A stretch of 11,064 bases of DNA from Microbacteriaceae bacterium (GTDB taxonomy: Bacteria; Actinomycetota; Actinomycetes; Actinomycetales; Microbacteriaceae): contig CANFKN010000030.1 of the NCBI GenBank assembly GCA_947447385.1, positions 1 through 11,064 on the forward strand, written 5' to 3'. The notes beneath the pieces are model-generated. The model was not told the DNA's origin. It was given only the letters and a program-made list of their open reading frames with translations, and did no database searches. Both the position numbers and the translations under genes were made by a program. Of this stretch, positions 1 to 7,011 are shown piece by piece (positions within the stretch are counted from its first letter, which is position 1; every line of letters starts with the position of its first letter).

Positions 1-36
1 ACTGCACACGATGAGATCGGGGTGCAAGATGCCTAG
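1..36 (+). CDS. Possible C-terminal tail of an upstream CNNM/CBS paralogue (partial)
   Basis: Reading from base 1, the frame encodes TAHDEIGVQDA and stops at TAG 34-36. The short acidic tail would fit the end of a hemolysin-like CNNM/CBS protein. In actinobacteria these are often encoded as adjacent pairs, the longer one first. If this is right, its stop overlaps the ATG at 29 of the next gene by 8 bp, typical of translational coupling. Only eleven codons are visible, so both the gene and its identity are inferred. An alternative is a TGA at 12-14 in another frame, giving an ATGA overlap with the ATG at 11. Confidence 0.3.
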   Translation, partial: TAHDEIGVQDA

Positions 37-1066
37 CCCGCTGGTTGGAATTATTTGGGCGTTTGTTCTCATTTTGGGCAACGGTTTCTTTGTTGCTGCT
101 GAGTTTGCGTTGATTTCGGCACGCCGTGCCCAGATTGAACCGCTTGCAGACGCCGGCAGTTTGCAGGCTCGCACCACCATTCACGCTATGGAGAAAGTGC
201 CGTTGATGCTGGCGGCTTCACAAATTGGTGTGACTGTTTGTTCGCTGTTGTTGTTGGTCATCGCAGAACCTGCCGTGCACGACTTGCTCGAGCCAGTATT
301 GATTTTGACTGGAGTCGGCGAAGCCGTTTCGGCAGGCATTGCTTTTGCTCTGACCCTTGCATTGGTGTCTTTCATGCACGTTGTGCTTGGTGAGATGATT
401 CCGAAGCAGATTTCTTTTGCCGTGCCAGAACGCGCCGCACTGATTTTGGTGCCTATGCTTTTTGGTTTTGCTCGAGTGCTAACACCTTTGGTTTGGTTTC
501 TAAACGCGGTTGCCAATCTGGTTTTGAAGGCTGTGCGGGTCAAGCCACGCGATGAAGCAAACTCTGCTTTCACGCTCGATCAGGTTGAAGACATCGTTGA
601 GCATTCAACGCGCGAGGGTGTGCTGAGCGACACCAGCGGAACCATCTCGAACACATTCGAGTTCACCGAAAAGAAGGTGGCGCAGGTTGCAGTGCCGGTC
701 AGTCAGTTGATTGCATTTGACTACATGGTGACGCCTCGCGAGATTGAACAGGCAGTGGCTAAATATGGTTTCTCGCGCTACGTGCTCAAGTCTGTCGACG
801 GCGAAATCACTGGCTATCTTCACCTAAAAGATGTCATCGACCTGCGACTCGACGAAGCAGACCGACCCGTGCCAGCAAAGCGCATTCGCAGCCTACTGTC
901 GCTGCCAGCCTCGATGGAACTTGAAGATGCACTGGCGAGCATGAAGCGCGTGCGCGCGCACTTGGCAAAGTCTTTCGATGCCGAAGGCAACATCACCGGC
1001 GTGCTTTTTCTCGAGGATATTATCGAGGAGCTAGTCGGCGAGGTCGAAGACGCTACTCGTCGCTAG
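11..1066 (+). CDS. CNNM (DUF21) / CBS-pair membrane protein, HlyC/CorC family
   Basis: This is an integral membrane protein of the CNNM/CorC family, whose members are linked to Mg2+ or other divalent cation efflux. Residues 1-180 form the CNNM domain. The first membrane segment runs into NGFFVAAEFAL (residues 24-34), and the signature GEMIPKQ is at 127-133, between hydrophobic segments at roughly 60-90, 105-127 and 142-172. Residues about 225-345 form a CBS pair, a nucleotide-sensing module. The protein ends directly after the CBS pair, so the small C-terminal CorC/HlyC domain of many relatives is absent. Two starts are possible. ATG 11 gives 351 residues. ATG 29 (protein beginning MPSPLVG) follows a GGGGTG purine run at 18-23 and would overlap the likely upstream gene; I lean towards 29. 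The 3' end overlaps the convergent ene-reductase gene by four bases. Confidence 0.9.
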   Translation: MRSGCKMPSPLVGIIWAFVLILGNGFFVAAEFALISARRAQIEPLADAGSLQARTTIHAMEKVPLMLAASQIGVTVCSLLLLVIAEPAVHDLLEPVLILTGVGEAVSAGIAFALTLALVSFMHVVLGEMIPKQISFAVPERAALILVPMLFGFARVLTPLVWFLNAVANLVLKAVRVKPRDEANSAFTLDQVEDIVEHSTREGVLSDTSGTISNTFEFTEKKVAQVAVPVSQLIAFDYMVTPREIEQAVAKYGFSRYVLKSVDGEITGYLHLKDVIDLRLDEADRPVPAKRIRSLLSLPASMELEDALASMKRVRAHLAKSFDAEGNITGVLFLEDIIEELVGEVEDATRR

Positions 1067-2142
1067 TTTTTAGGCCACTTGGCTCGACTGTATTGAATCG
1101 GCCAGTAGTCGATTTCAACACCAAGTTCGTGAGCCGCGCGCAGTGCAAAGTGAGGGTCGCGCATGCTTTGGCGACCAAGCATGACAACTGCGATTTGACC
1201 ATCTTGCAGAATCTGCTCAGCCTGCTCGGCTGAAGTGATCTGGCCCACCGCAGAAACCGGCTGACCAACTCTTTCAGCGACGGTTTCTGAGAAAGGCACC
1301 TGATAGCCAGGGCCAGTCGGAATCTTGACTCCAGTGATTAGACCGCCGGTTGAAATGTCAAAAAGGTCAGCGCCGTTCTCAGCGCACCATTTGGCAACGG
1401 TTGCGATTTCATCAGGGGTTACTCCACCCTCGGCATAGTCAGTTGCTGAGAAGCGCACAAAAATCGGTGCGTCGTTTGGTATAGCCTGGCGAACGGCGGC
1501 CACGACATCCACGACAAATTTGGCGCGATTCTCTAAGGTTCCACCGTATTCGTCGGTGCGCTTATTAGTCAGCGGCGAAAGAAACTGGTGCAAGAGGTAG
1601 CCGTGAGCCGCGTGAATCTCGACAGCGTCAAAACCCGCGGCCATGGCACGCGCGGCAGCGGCAGCCCAAGCCTGCACCAAAACCGGAATCTCGTGGGTCT
1701 CAAGCTCGCGCGGCGCGGTGTATCCGTCGAAGGCTTCACTGGTGCTCGAGACGCTCTGCCAGCCGCCTTCGGCAATCGAGACCGAGCCATTGCCTGATTG
1801 TTCACGGTGAGTTGAAGCTTTGCGACCGGCATGGGCAAGTTGCAGGGCAATCTTTGCGCCTTGGCTGTGTGCAAAATCAGTAACACGCCTCCAGGCCACA
1901 ACCTGCTCGTCGTTATAGATGCCAGGGCACCAAGGGCTGATGCGACCCTCTGCGACGATTCCGGTAGCCTCTGCAATTATTAGCCCAGCGCCACCAATCG
2001 CCATCGAGCCAAGGTGAACCAAATGCCAATCGCCGACAACCCCGTCGCGATTTTCACAGGAATATTCGCACATCGGCGGCACCCAGATGCGGTTTCGAAC
2101 TTCTAAACCTCGAACAGTGATTGGTTCAAATAATTTGGCCAT
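1063..2142 (-). CDS. NADH:flavin oxidoreductase, Old Yellow Enzyme family (YqjM-like ene-reductase)
   Basis: This 359-residue FMN-dependent TIM-barrel oxidoreductase belongs to the thermophilic-like (YqjM-type) branch of the Old Yellow Enzymes, which reduce activated C=C bonds with NAD(P)H. Visible motifs are PPMCEYS with the branch-specific FMN-tuning Cys25 and Tyr27, QLAHAGRK (101-108), the substrate-binding pair His177/His180 in HAAHGYL, SPLTNKRTDEYGG (189-201), the phosphate-binding region around GRQSMRDP (323-330), and a C-terminal Trp347/Arg353 segment. In YqjM that C-terminal arginine reaches into the neighbouring subunit. Length and motif order are normal, so it should be active. The physiological substrate cannot be told. 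The start at 2142 has no clear Shine-Dalgarno but sits six bases after a -10-like TAGGCT. It is divergent from the NAD(P)H-hydrate dehydratase and convergent with the CNNM gene. Confidence 0.93.
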   Translation of the reverse strand: MAKLFEPITVRGLEVRNRIWVPPMCEYSCENRDGVVGDWHLVHLGSMAIGGAGLIIAEATGIVAEGRISPWCPGIYNDEQVVAWRRVTDFAHSQGAKIALQLAHAGRKASTHREQSGNGSVSIAEGGWQSVSSTSEAFDGYTAPRELETHEIPVLVQAWAAAAARAMAAGFDAVEIHAAHGYLLHQFLSPLTNKRTDEYGGTLENRAKFVVDVVAAVRQAIPNDAPIFVRFSATDYAEGGVTPDEIATVAKWCAENGADLFDISTGGLITGVKIPTGPGYQVPFSETVAERVGQPVSAVGQITSAEQAEQILQDGQIAVVMLGRQSMRDPHFALRAAHELGVEIDYWPIQYSRAKWPKN

Positions 2143-2148
2143 GGCTAA

Positions 2149-2154
2149 AGCCTA
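2149..2154 (-). promoter_or_regulatory. Candidate -10 element for a leaderless ene-reductase transcript
   Basis: On the minus strand TAGGCT fits the TANNNT -10 pattern and is followed by exactly six bases before the ATG at 2142. Transcription would then start at or next to the start codon. There is no convincing -35 and the hexamer is weak, so this rests mainly on the spacing it shares with other genes in the window. Confidence 0.35.
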
Positions 2155-2172
2155 AAACATAAGTTGCAAAGG

Positions 2173-2178
2173 TATCTT
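2173..2178 (+). promoter_or_regulatory. Candidate -10 element for a leaderless NAD(P)H-hydrate dehydratase transcript
   Basis: TATCTT is followed by six bases and then ATG 2185, so the transcript would begin at about the A of the ATG. An AAAGG run at 2168-2172 lies too far upstream (12 bases) to be a good ribosome-binding site. This promoter faces away from the ene-reductase promoter, and the two share about 42 bp. Confidence 0.45.
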
Positions 2179-2184
2179 TTAGTT

Positions 2185-2991
2185 ATGGCGCATGAATATT
2201 TGAATCAGTTATTGTCTGCCCCTGCGGCTGATGACAATAAATATTCGCGCGGGGTTGTGGGGTTTATCACCGGCTCGAGGGAGTTTCCTGGCTCGGCACT
2301 TCTAGGTGTTACCGGTGCAGTGAGAACCGGTGTGGGCATGGTGCGATATCTCGGGCCAAACGAGCCCGCCAACTTGGTCATGCTTGGCAGGCCTGAAACC
2401 GTGATTCAACACGGCCCGGCCGATGCTTGGGTCGTAGGTTCAGGAATGCCCGCAGAAGCATTCAACGATGTCATTCTTCAGAACATCTATGACTTTGGTT
2501 TAGTGGTGATCGACGCGGGCGCACTCACTCAGGTCGATTTTTCTAAGCTCACCGGTCGAGCAATGCTCACCCCGCACACGGGCGAACTCGCAAGATTGCT
2601 TCGTCAGCTCGGCCAACCAGCGGCTGCGGTTGCAACACTCTCAACCACGCAAGCAGCTGCATTGGCGGCTCAACTGACTGGCCAGTTGGTGGTTTTAAAA
2701 GGTCACCAAACCATCATCGCTGAACCATTTTCAGACCCTCTAGTTTTGCCTCCAGCCTCAAGCTGGTTGGCGACCGCTGGCACCGGCGACGTGCTCGCCG
2801 GCATCTTGGGCGCCCTGTTGGCCGTTCATGCCGACGAAGTCTTGGCAGATAGACTCAAACTCGCCGACATCGCCGAACTTGGGGTGAAGGTTCATTCGTT
2901 GGCAGCAGAAATTGCGATGCAGGCTGGCCCACCGGCCGCGCTCGACATTGCTGATGCCGTGAGACTAGCCGTTCGGCAGCTTTCGGCCTAA
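2185..2991 (+). CDS. nnrD: ADP-dependent NAD(P)H-hydrate dehydratase (YjeF C-terminal domain type)
   Basis: This cytosolic repair enzyme uses ADP to dehydrate S-NAD(P)HX, a damaged hydrated cofactor, back to NAD(P)H. From ATG 2185 the protein has 268 residues and the ribokinase-like fold motifs of the family: GSREFPGSALL (30-40), VVIDAGAL (107-114), TPHTGE (129-134), VVLKG (169-173) and GTGDVLAG (199-206), in which Asp202 is the expected catalytic base. It is a stand-alone dehydratase: the N-terminal epimerase domain (NnrE), fused in many bacteria, is absent and must be encoded elsewhere if present. A TTG at 2164 would add seven residues, but ATG 2185 fits the promoter spacing better and removes no family motif. 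The glycosyltransferase gene follows 23 bases downstream, so the two are probably co-transcribed without an obvious functional link. Confidence 0.9.
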   Translation: MAHEYLNQLLSAPAADDNKYSRGVVGFITGSREFPGSALLGVTGAVRTGVGMVRYLGPNEPANLVMLGRPETVIQHGPADAWVVGSGMPAEAFNDVILQNIYDFGLVVIDAGALTQVDFSKLTGRAMLTPHTGELARLLRQLGQPAAAVATLSTTQAAALAAQLTGQLVVLKGHQTIIAEPFSDPLVLPPASSWLATAGTGDVLAGILGALLAVHADEVLADRLKLADIAELGVKVHSLAAEIAMQAGPPAALDIADAVRLAVRQLSA

Positions 2992-3014
2992 CGCACCAAA
3001 GACCTGAGGTTTCG

Positions 3015-4292
3015 ATGATTCGATTGTTCAACGTTTTTCGTTCGAGCATTTTTGTGCTGGTTGCCGCGACAATTGCCGTTCACGTAGCTTTGTATTTGCT
3101 CGGCACATCGGTCGAGAAAGATGCGATTGGCGATGTTCTCAACGCCTACAAACCTTGGGTTGATGCGCTTCACCCAGACCGCAAATGGTTGGGTGTGGCA
3201 GAGCCTTGGGTTTACCCATTTTTAGCTTGGATTCCCATTCTGTTGGCCAAGCTGCTCTTGCCGTTTGATTATCTGCTCTCGTGGCAGTTGCTTGCGCTCA
3301 CTTTGAACATTTTTGCGATTGGCAACTTGGTGGCTTGGGGCCGTCGCCAATCTGCTTTCGGCGCTGCCTGGTTCTATCTTGCCTTTTTGGGCCTGCTTGG
3401 CCCGGTTGCATTCACTCGACTTGATGGCATCAGCGCCTCTCTAGCCATCATCGGCGTGACATTTATTATTCGCTGGGTCGGGTTATCTGGTGCCGCCAAA
3501 GATGCCGACCAACCCATGCTTAATGATGCGTTCGCAACGCGCACCAGACCAGCATTAATCTTCTTCACTATTGCCGCGTGGATCAAAGTTTGGCCAGTTG
3601 CCTTGGTGTTTGGTTTGCTTCAAAAAGGCCAGGGCTTTCGCAGGCAAGTTGTCACCTTGGCTTCGACCTGCTTGGTGATTTTGGGCGTCGGGGTTTTACT
3701 CGGAGGCAACGCAAACCTTTTCAGCTTCGTGACCCTACAGACCGACCGAGGTCTTCAGGTCGAATCACCGGCAGCTTTTGCCTGGGTGGTTTTGGCATCA
3801 CTTCATGAATCGAACGCCATTGTTTATTTCGATCAACTTCTCACGACCTATCAGGTCTCTGGTGATTTGGTTCAAGAGATCTCGTTCCTGATGAGTTTCG
3901 TGCTGCTGATAGCAATTTCAATTACGGCCTATTTGCACTGGCGAGGCCTCAAGGCTGGTGCGAACTCGGCGCACCTGGCGGCAGTGACAGCGCTGACCGC
4001 AACGTTAGACCTCATCGTTTTCAATAAAGTTGGTTCGCCACAATATCAACTCTGGTTAGTTGCGCCAGTAATTCTTGGTTTGGCCCTAGGCATCAAGAAG
4101 TGGGCAGTACCAACCTACTTTGTGTTGGGTCTAGCGTTGCTGACGCAGCTGGTGTATCCGCTCTTTTATAACAGCTTGATAGCGACCGAACCTTTTGCGG
4201 TAGCCGTATTGGGCCTTCGCAACCTTGGATTGATTGTGCTCTTAGTTTGGGCGAACCTGAGGCTCACCAGAATGGGCAAGGCAAAAGCCTAG
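3015..4292 (+). CDS. Polytopic GT-C glycosyltransferase, GT87/DUF2029-like
   Basis: This 425-residue membrane protein has about ten hydrophobic segments and the layout of GT87/DUF2029 enzymes. In actinobacteria these transfer mannose from polyprenyl-phosphate-mannose to lipid or envelope acceptors on the outer face of the membrane (PimE is a characterised member). After the first membrane helix comes an extracytoplasmic loop, GDVLNAYKPWVDAL (39-52), where GT-C enzymes carry their catalytic acidic residue; Asp40 is the candidate. Further family-like features are RLDGISASLA (135-144), KVWP (191-194), LQTDRGLQVES (241-251) and SPQYQLWLVAP (341-351). A good ribosome-binding site, TGAGG at 3005-3009, stands five bases before the ATG and fixes the start. 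It probably forms an operon with nnrD. The 3' end is eight bases from the convergent metX stop. The donor and acceptor are inferred from the family. Confidence 0.75.
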   Translation: MIRLFNVFRSSIFVLVAATIAVHVALYLLGTSVEKDAIGDVLNAYKPWVDALHPDRKWLGVAEPWVYPFLAWIPILLAKLLLPFDYLLSWQLLALTLNIFAIGNLVAWGRRQSAFGAAWFYLAFLGLLGPVAFTRLDGISASLAIIGVTFIIRWVGLSGAAKDADQPMLNDAFATRTRPALIFFTIAAWIKVWPVALVFGLLQKGQGFRRQVVTLASTCLVILGVGVLLGGNANLFSFVTLQTDRGLQVESPAAFAWVVLASLHESNAIVYFDQLLTTYQVSGDLVQEISFLMSFVLLIAISITAYLHWRGLKAGANSAHLAAVTALTATLDLIVFNKVGSPQYQLWLVAPVILGLALGIKKWAVPTYFVLGLALLTQLVYPLFYNSLIATEPFAVAVLGLRNLGLIVLLVWANLRLTRMGKAKA

Positions 4293-4300
4293 TTCACCCT

Positions 4301-5506
4301 TTAGCTGGCGAGAAGTTCTGAGATTAACTCACTCATGATCTGGTGCTCAATCAAGAACCCATCGTGGCCAAAGGCCGACTCGATTACGCGCAACTGACCA
4401 CCGATGAGCTCGCCGCCGATGTGCTTTGCAATGAGCGCTTGGTCTTGAATTGGGAACAACCTGTCGCTGTCAATGCCGACTACCAGAGACTTCGCGCGAA
4501 TGCTTGCTAACGCTTCTTCAGCTGAACCACGACCACGACCAACATCGTGCGAATTCATCGCTTCGACCAGCGTGATGTAAGAGTTGGCGTCGAAGCGACG
4601 GGTGAACTTATTGCCGTGAAAATCTAGGTAGCTCTCGACAGCGAACTTTCCGCCGCCACCAAGCGGGTTGACCGAGCTTTGCCAAGTGCGTTCGAAACGT
4701 GCGTTTAACTCATTGGGTGAACGATAGTTGAGAAGTGCCATGCGGCGGGCAAGAGCCAAACCTCTGTGGGGGCCAAAACCAGCTTTAGCGTCATAGTAAT
4801 CGCCGTTGTTGAAAGCTGGGTCGGTGCGAATGGCCTCGATTTGAACCGAGTTGAGAGCAATTTGGTCGGCTGAGGCAATGGCAGGGGCTGCAAAAACGCC
4901 GATGCGTTCGAGACGCTCAGGCTGCTCAATCGCCCACTCAAGAACGTGCATTCCACCCATTGAGCCACCGATAACGCTGTGCCACTTTGAAATGCCAATG
5001 TTGTCAGTCAGCAAAACTTGCGCGGCTACCTGGTCGCGAATTGTTAGGTAAGGGAACAGCGGGCCATATTCGCGACCGAAGCGATCAAGCGATGACGGGC
5101 CAGTGCTGCCTTGGCAGCCACCGAGCATGTTCGGCGCAACCACGAAGAAACGATCGGTGTCAATGGCAAGGCCAGGACCGATGATTTCGCTCCACCAACC
5201 CTCAGTTGGGTGAGCAGCGCTCGAGGCTCCGGCGGCGTGAGAATCGCCGGTTAACGCGTGCAGAATAAGAACGGCATTGCTAGCGTCAGCGTTTAGCTGA
5301 CCACAAGTTTCATAGGCGATTCTGACGTTTGCCAGTTCGCGGCCATTCTCAAGCTGAAGATCACCGATTGTGGCGAACTGGCGCTCACCCGCAGGGTCGC
5401 CGTCGCGCCAAGCGCCGCTGGCAGGCGGTCTGCCAACAAGTTGGCGCGCCTGCTCTTCGGTGATGAACGCTGAAGGAACAGTGTCTTCAGAGGTCTGAAA
5501 TTCCAT
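4301..5506 (-). CDS. metX: Homoserine O-acetyltransferase MetX
   Basis: This alpha/beta-hydrolase-fold enzyme acetylates L-homoserine with acetyl-CoA, the first committed step of methionine synthesis by direct sulfhydrylation. The 401-residue protein carries HALTGDSH (83-90), the nucleophile elbow GGSMGGM with Ser182, and the remaining triad members Asp348 (in IDSDRLFP) and His381 (in FGHDGFL). Sequence alone does not exclude a succinyl-CoA preference, but adjacency to an O-acetylhomoserine sulfhydrylase argues for acetyl. The first about 30 residues are a variable extension. The start codon follows TTAGG at seven bases. The gene lies downstream of metY in the same direction, but a strong hairpin (5524-5564) separates them, so its expression may be reduced or separately controlled relative to metY. 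Confidence 0.95.
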   Translation of the reverse strand: MEFQTSEDTVPSAFITEEQARQLVGRPPASGAWRDGDPAGERQFATIGDLQLENGRELANVRIAYETCGQLNADASNAVLILHALTGDSHAAGASSAAHPTEGWWSEIIGPGLAIDTDRFFVVAPNMLGGCQGSTGPSSLDRFGREYGPLFPYLTIRDQVAAQVLLTDNIGISKWHSVIGGSMGGMHVLEWAIEQPERLERIGVFAAPAIASADQIALNSVQIEAIRTDPAFNNGDYYDAKAGFGPHRGLALARRMALLNYRSPNELNARFERTWQSSVNPLGGGGKFAVESYLDFHGNKFTRRFDANSYITLVEAMNSHDVGRGRGSAEEALASIRAKSLVVGIDSDRLFPIQDQALIAKHIGGELIGGQLRVIESAFGHDGFLIEHQIMSELISELLAS

Positions 5507-5523
5507 GATTGGCCTAATTGCTA

Positions 5524-5564
5524 AAACAAGGATGGCGAGCTGAATTAACTCGCCATCCTTGTTT
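5524..5564 (-). terminator. Perfect 16-bp hairpin between metY and metX
   Basis: The arms 5524-5539 (AAACAAGGATGGCGAG) and 5549-5564 are perfect inverted complements around a 9-base loop. On the minus strand the stem ends in TTGTTTT, a short T-rich run followed by AG, so it resembles a rho-independent terminator for metY. The downstream arm ends 17 bases before the metX start codon. It may terminate fully, attenuate read-through into metX, or stabilise processed mRNA ends. The minus orientation is preferred because the T-run on the plus strand is shorter. Confidence 0.7.
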
Positions 5565-5574
5565 CAAATGGTTA

Positions 5575-5590
5575 GTTGACTAGTGTCAAC
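5575..5590 (-). repeat. Small 6-bp inverted repeat after metY
   Basis: GTTGAC (5575-5580) and GTCAAC (5585-5590) pair around a 4-base TAGT loop, nine bases beyond the metY stop and upstream of the large intercistronic hairpin. It is short enough to be chance. If real, it adds a small secondary structure at the metY 3' end. Confidence 0.35.
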
Positions 5591-5599
5591 GTTACGCAG

Positions 5600-6898
5600 T
5601 TATTTTGCAGCAGCAAAACCGGTTTCTAGGTCGGCGATGAGGTCTGCAATGGTCTCGAGGCCAACTGATAGGCGAACTAGACCAGGGGTTACACCCGCGG
5701 TTAGCTGCTGCTCAGGGGTTAGCTGTGAGTGGGTGGTGCTTGCTGGGTGAATCACTAGCGAGCGAACGTCACCGATGTTTGCAACGTGGCTGAATAGGTT
5801 CAGGCCGTCAACGAACTTCGAACCGGCTTCAACGCCACCTTCGATTTCGAATGAAACGATTGCGCCTGCACCCTTCGGAGCATACTTCTGGCCGGCTGCA
5901 TACCAAGGTGAGGTTGGCAGACCTGCATAGTTGACGCTCTTGACCTGTGGGTGCTTCACTAGCCACTGCGCAATTGCCTCAGCGTTTGCTACGTGGCGCT
6001 CAACGCGCAGGCTCAGAGTTTCGATGCCCTGAATCAACTGAAAAGCGCTGTTAGGTGAGATTGCTGAACCTAGGTCGCGAAGCAACTGAACGCGTGCCTT
6101 GATGATGTAGGCAATGCCATCGCCCAATGCTGCGCTGTAGTTAACACCGTGGTAGCTCGGGTCTGGCTGGGTTAGGCCTGGGAACTTGTCGCTCTTGCTC
6201 CACTCGAACTTGCCGCCGTCAACGATTGCACCGGCAACGACGGTGCCGTGACCGCCCAAGAACTTGGTGGCTGAGTGAACAACGATGTCAGCGCCGTGCT
6301 TTAGAGGCTGAACCAAGAATGGTGTGCCCACGGTGTTGTCAACGATTAGCGGAACACCGTTTGCGTGTGCAACACCTGCAACGCCTTCGATGTCAAGAAT
6401 CGAAACCTTTGGGTTGCCGATGGTCTCAGCAAAGAAAAGCTTGGTGTTTGGGCGAACTGCTGCAGCCCACTCTTCTAGGTTGTCTTGGTCTTCAACAAAA
6501 GTGGTCTCGATGCCAAGCTTCTTCAGGGTGTACTTGAACAGGTTGTAGGTGCCACCATAAACGGTTGATGACGAAACGATGTGGTCGCCAGCCTCAGCAA
6601 TGTTCAAGATTGCAAAGGTTTCAGCTGCCTGGCCTGAAGCCAAAAGCAAAGCTGCGGTGCCGCCCTCAAGAGCCGCAATGCGCTTTTCAGCAACATCTTG
6701 GGTTGGGTTCATGATGCGGGTGTAAATGTTGCCAAACTCAGCAAGACCGAACAAGTTGCGGGCGTGCTCTGCAGAGTTGAAAACATAAGCGGTGGTCTGA
6801 TAGATCGGGGTTGCTACCGCGTTGGTAACTGGGTCTGGAGTTGCGCCGGCGTGAATCTGGGCGGTCTCAAAACCCCACTGAGTTGTGTCGTTGCTCAT
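5600..6898 (-). CDS. metY: O-acetylhomoserine sulfhydrylase (O-acetylhomoserine aminocarboxypropyltransferase) MetY
   Basis: This PLP-dependent enzyme of the Cys/Met metabolism family joins O-acetylhomoserine and sulfide to give homocysteine, bypassing cystathionine. The 432-residue protein shows YTRIMNPT (59-66), which binds the PLP phosphate of a neighbouring subunit, the SGQAA loop (88-92), the PLP-pyridine Asp187 in VDNT, the Schiff-base Lys212 in HSATKFLGGHG, and the C-terminal LVIHPASTTH (381-390) and RLSVGLE segments. Length matches MetY enzymes, which are longer than cystathionine gamma-synthases, so the sulfhydrylase call is firm. The start codon follows a weak ribosome-binding run, GAAACGAG, at seven bases. 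That run is itself the outer arm of a nested inverted repeat. metX lies 93 bases downstream. Confidence 0.95.
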   Translation of the reverse strand: MSNDTTQWGFETAQIHAGATPDPVTNAVATPIYQTTAYVFNSAEHARNLFGLAEFGNIYTRIMNPTQDVAEKRIAALEGGTAALLLASGQAAETFAILNIAEAGDHIVSSSTVYGGTYNLFKYTLKKLGIETTFVEDQDNLEEWAAAVRPNTKLFFAETIGNPKVSILDIEGVAGVAHANGVPLIVDNTVGTPFLVQPLKHGADIVVHSATKFLGGHGTVVAGAIVDGGKFEWSKSDKFPGLTQPDPSYHGVNYSAALGDGIAYIIKARVQLLRDLGSAISPNSAFQLIQGIETLSLRVERHVANAEAIAQWLVKHPQVKSVNYAGLPTSPWYAAGQKYAPKGAGAIVSFEIEGGVEAGSKFVDGLNLFSHVANIGDVRSLVIHPASTTHSQLTPEQQLTAGVTPGLVRLSVGLETIADLIADLETGFAAAK

Positions 6899-6905
6899 TT
6901 GATTT

Positions 6906-6980
6906 CTCGTTTCTTGAATCTCGGTTTAGGCAAGCGCTTTTGGCTATATAAAAGTGGCTTATCTAAACCATAGAAACGAG
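6906..6980 (-). promoter_or_regulatory. Three-tier nested inverted repeat in the metY leader, covering the ribosome-binding region
   Basis: In minus-strand order: outer arm CTCGTTTC (6980-6973), middle arm (6969-6957, GGTTTAG-AT-AAGC), inner arm CTTTT (6954-6950), an 8-base loop (6949-6942), inner arm AAAAG (6941-6937), middle arm (6935-6923, GCTT-GC-CTAAACC), outer arm GAAACGAG (6913-6906). The outer arms are perfect over 8 bp and the inner arms over 5 bp. The middle arms match at 11 of 13 positions, with one further U-G pair possible in the metY-sense RNA. The 3' outer arm is the only ribosome-binding-like sequence before the metY ATG (seven-base spacer), so the fold would hide it. I do not recognise a known SAM riboswitch consensus. 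A DNA operator is the alternative. Confidence 0.6.
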
Positions 6981-6995
6981 GTGCAACGACTTCAA
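6967..6995 (-). promoter_or_regulatory. Candidate sigma70-type promoter of metY
   Basis: On the minus strand, -35 TTGAAG (6995-6990) and -10 TATGGT (6972-6967) are separated by exactly 17 bases; each matches consensus at 4 of 6 positions. The predicted transcription start is near 6960, giving a leader of about 60 bases. The -10 overlaps the nested inverted repeat, so a protein bound to the repeat would block it. If this is the only promoter, the outer arm 6973-6980 is not transcribed. Confidence 0.45.
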
Positions 6996-7011
6996 GTTGG
7001 CCCGAAATAGT

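Noticed and set aside
2164..2184. TTG start at 2164 for the NAD(P)H-hydrate dehydratase
   Set aside because: It would place the start upstream of the TATCTT element and add seven residues with no family match. ATG 2185 is a better codon and lies at the leaderless spacing.
6226..6548. Plus-strand frames opposite metY (Arg/Cys-rich)
   Set aside because: The composition is odd, without domains, and the frames sit fully inside metY; they are shadow frames.
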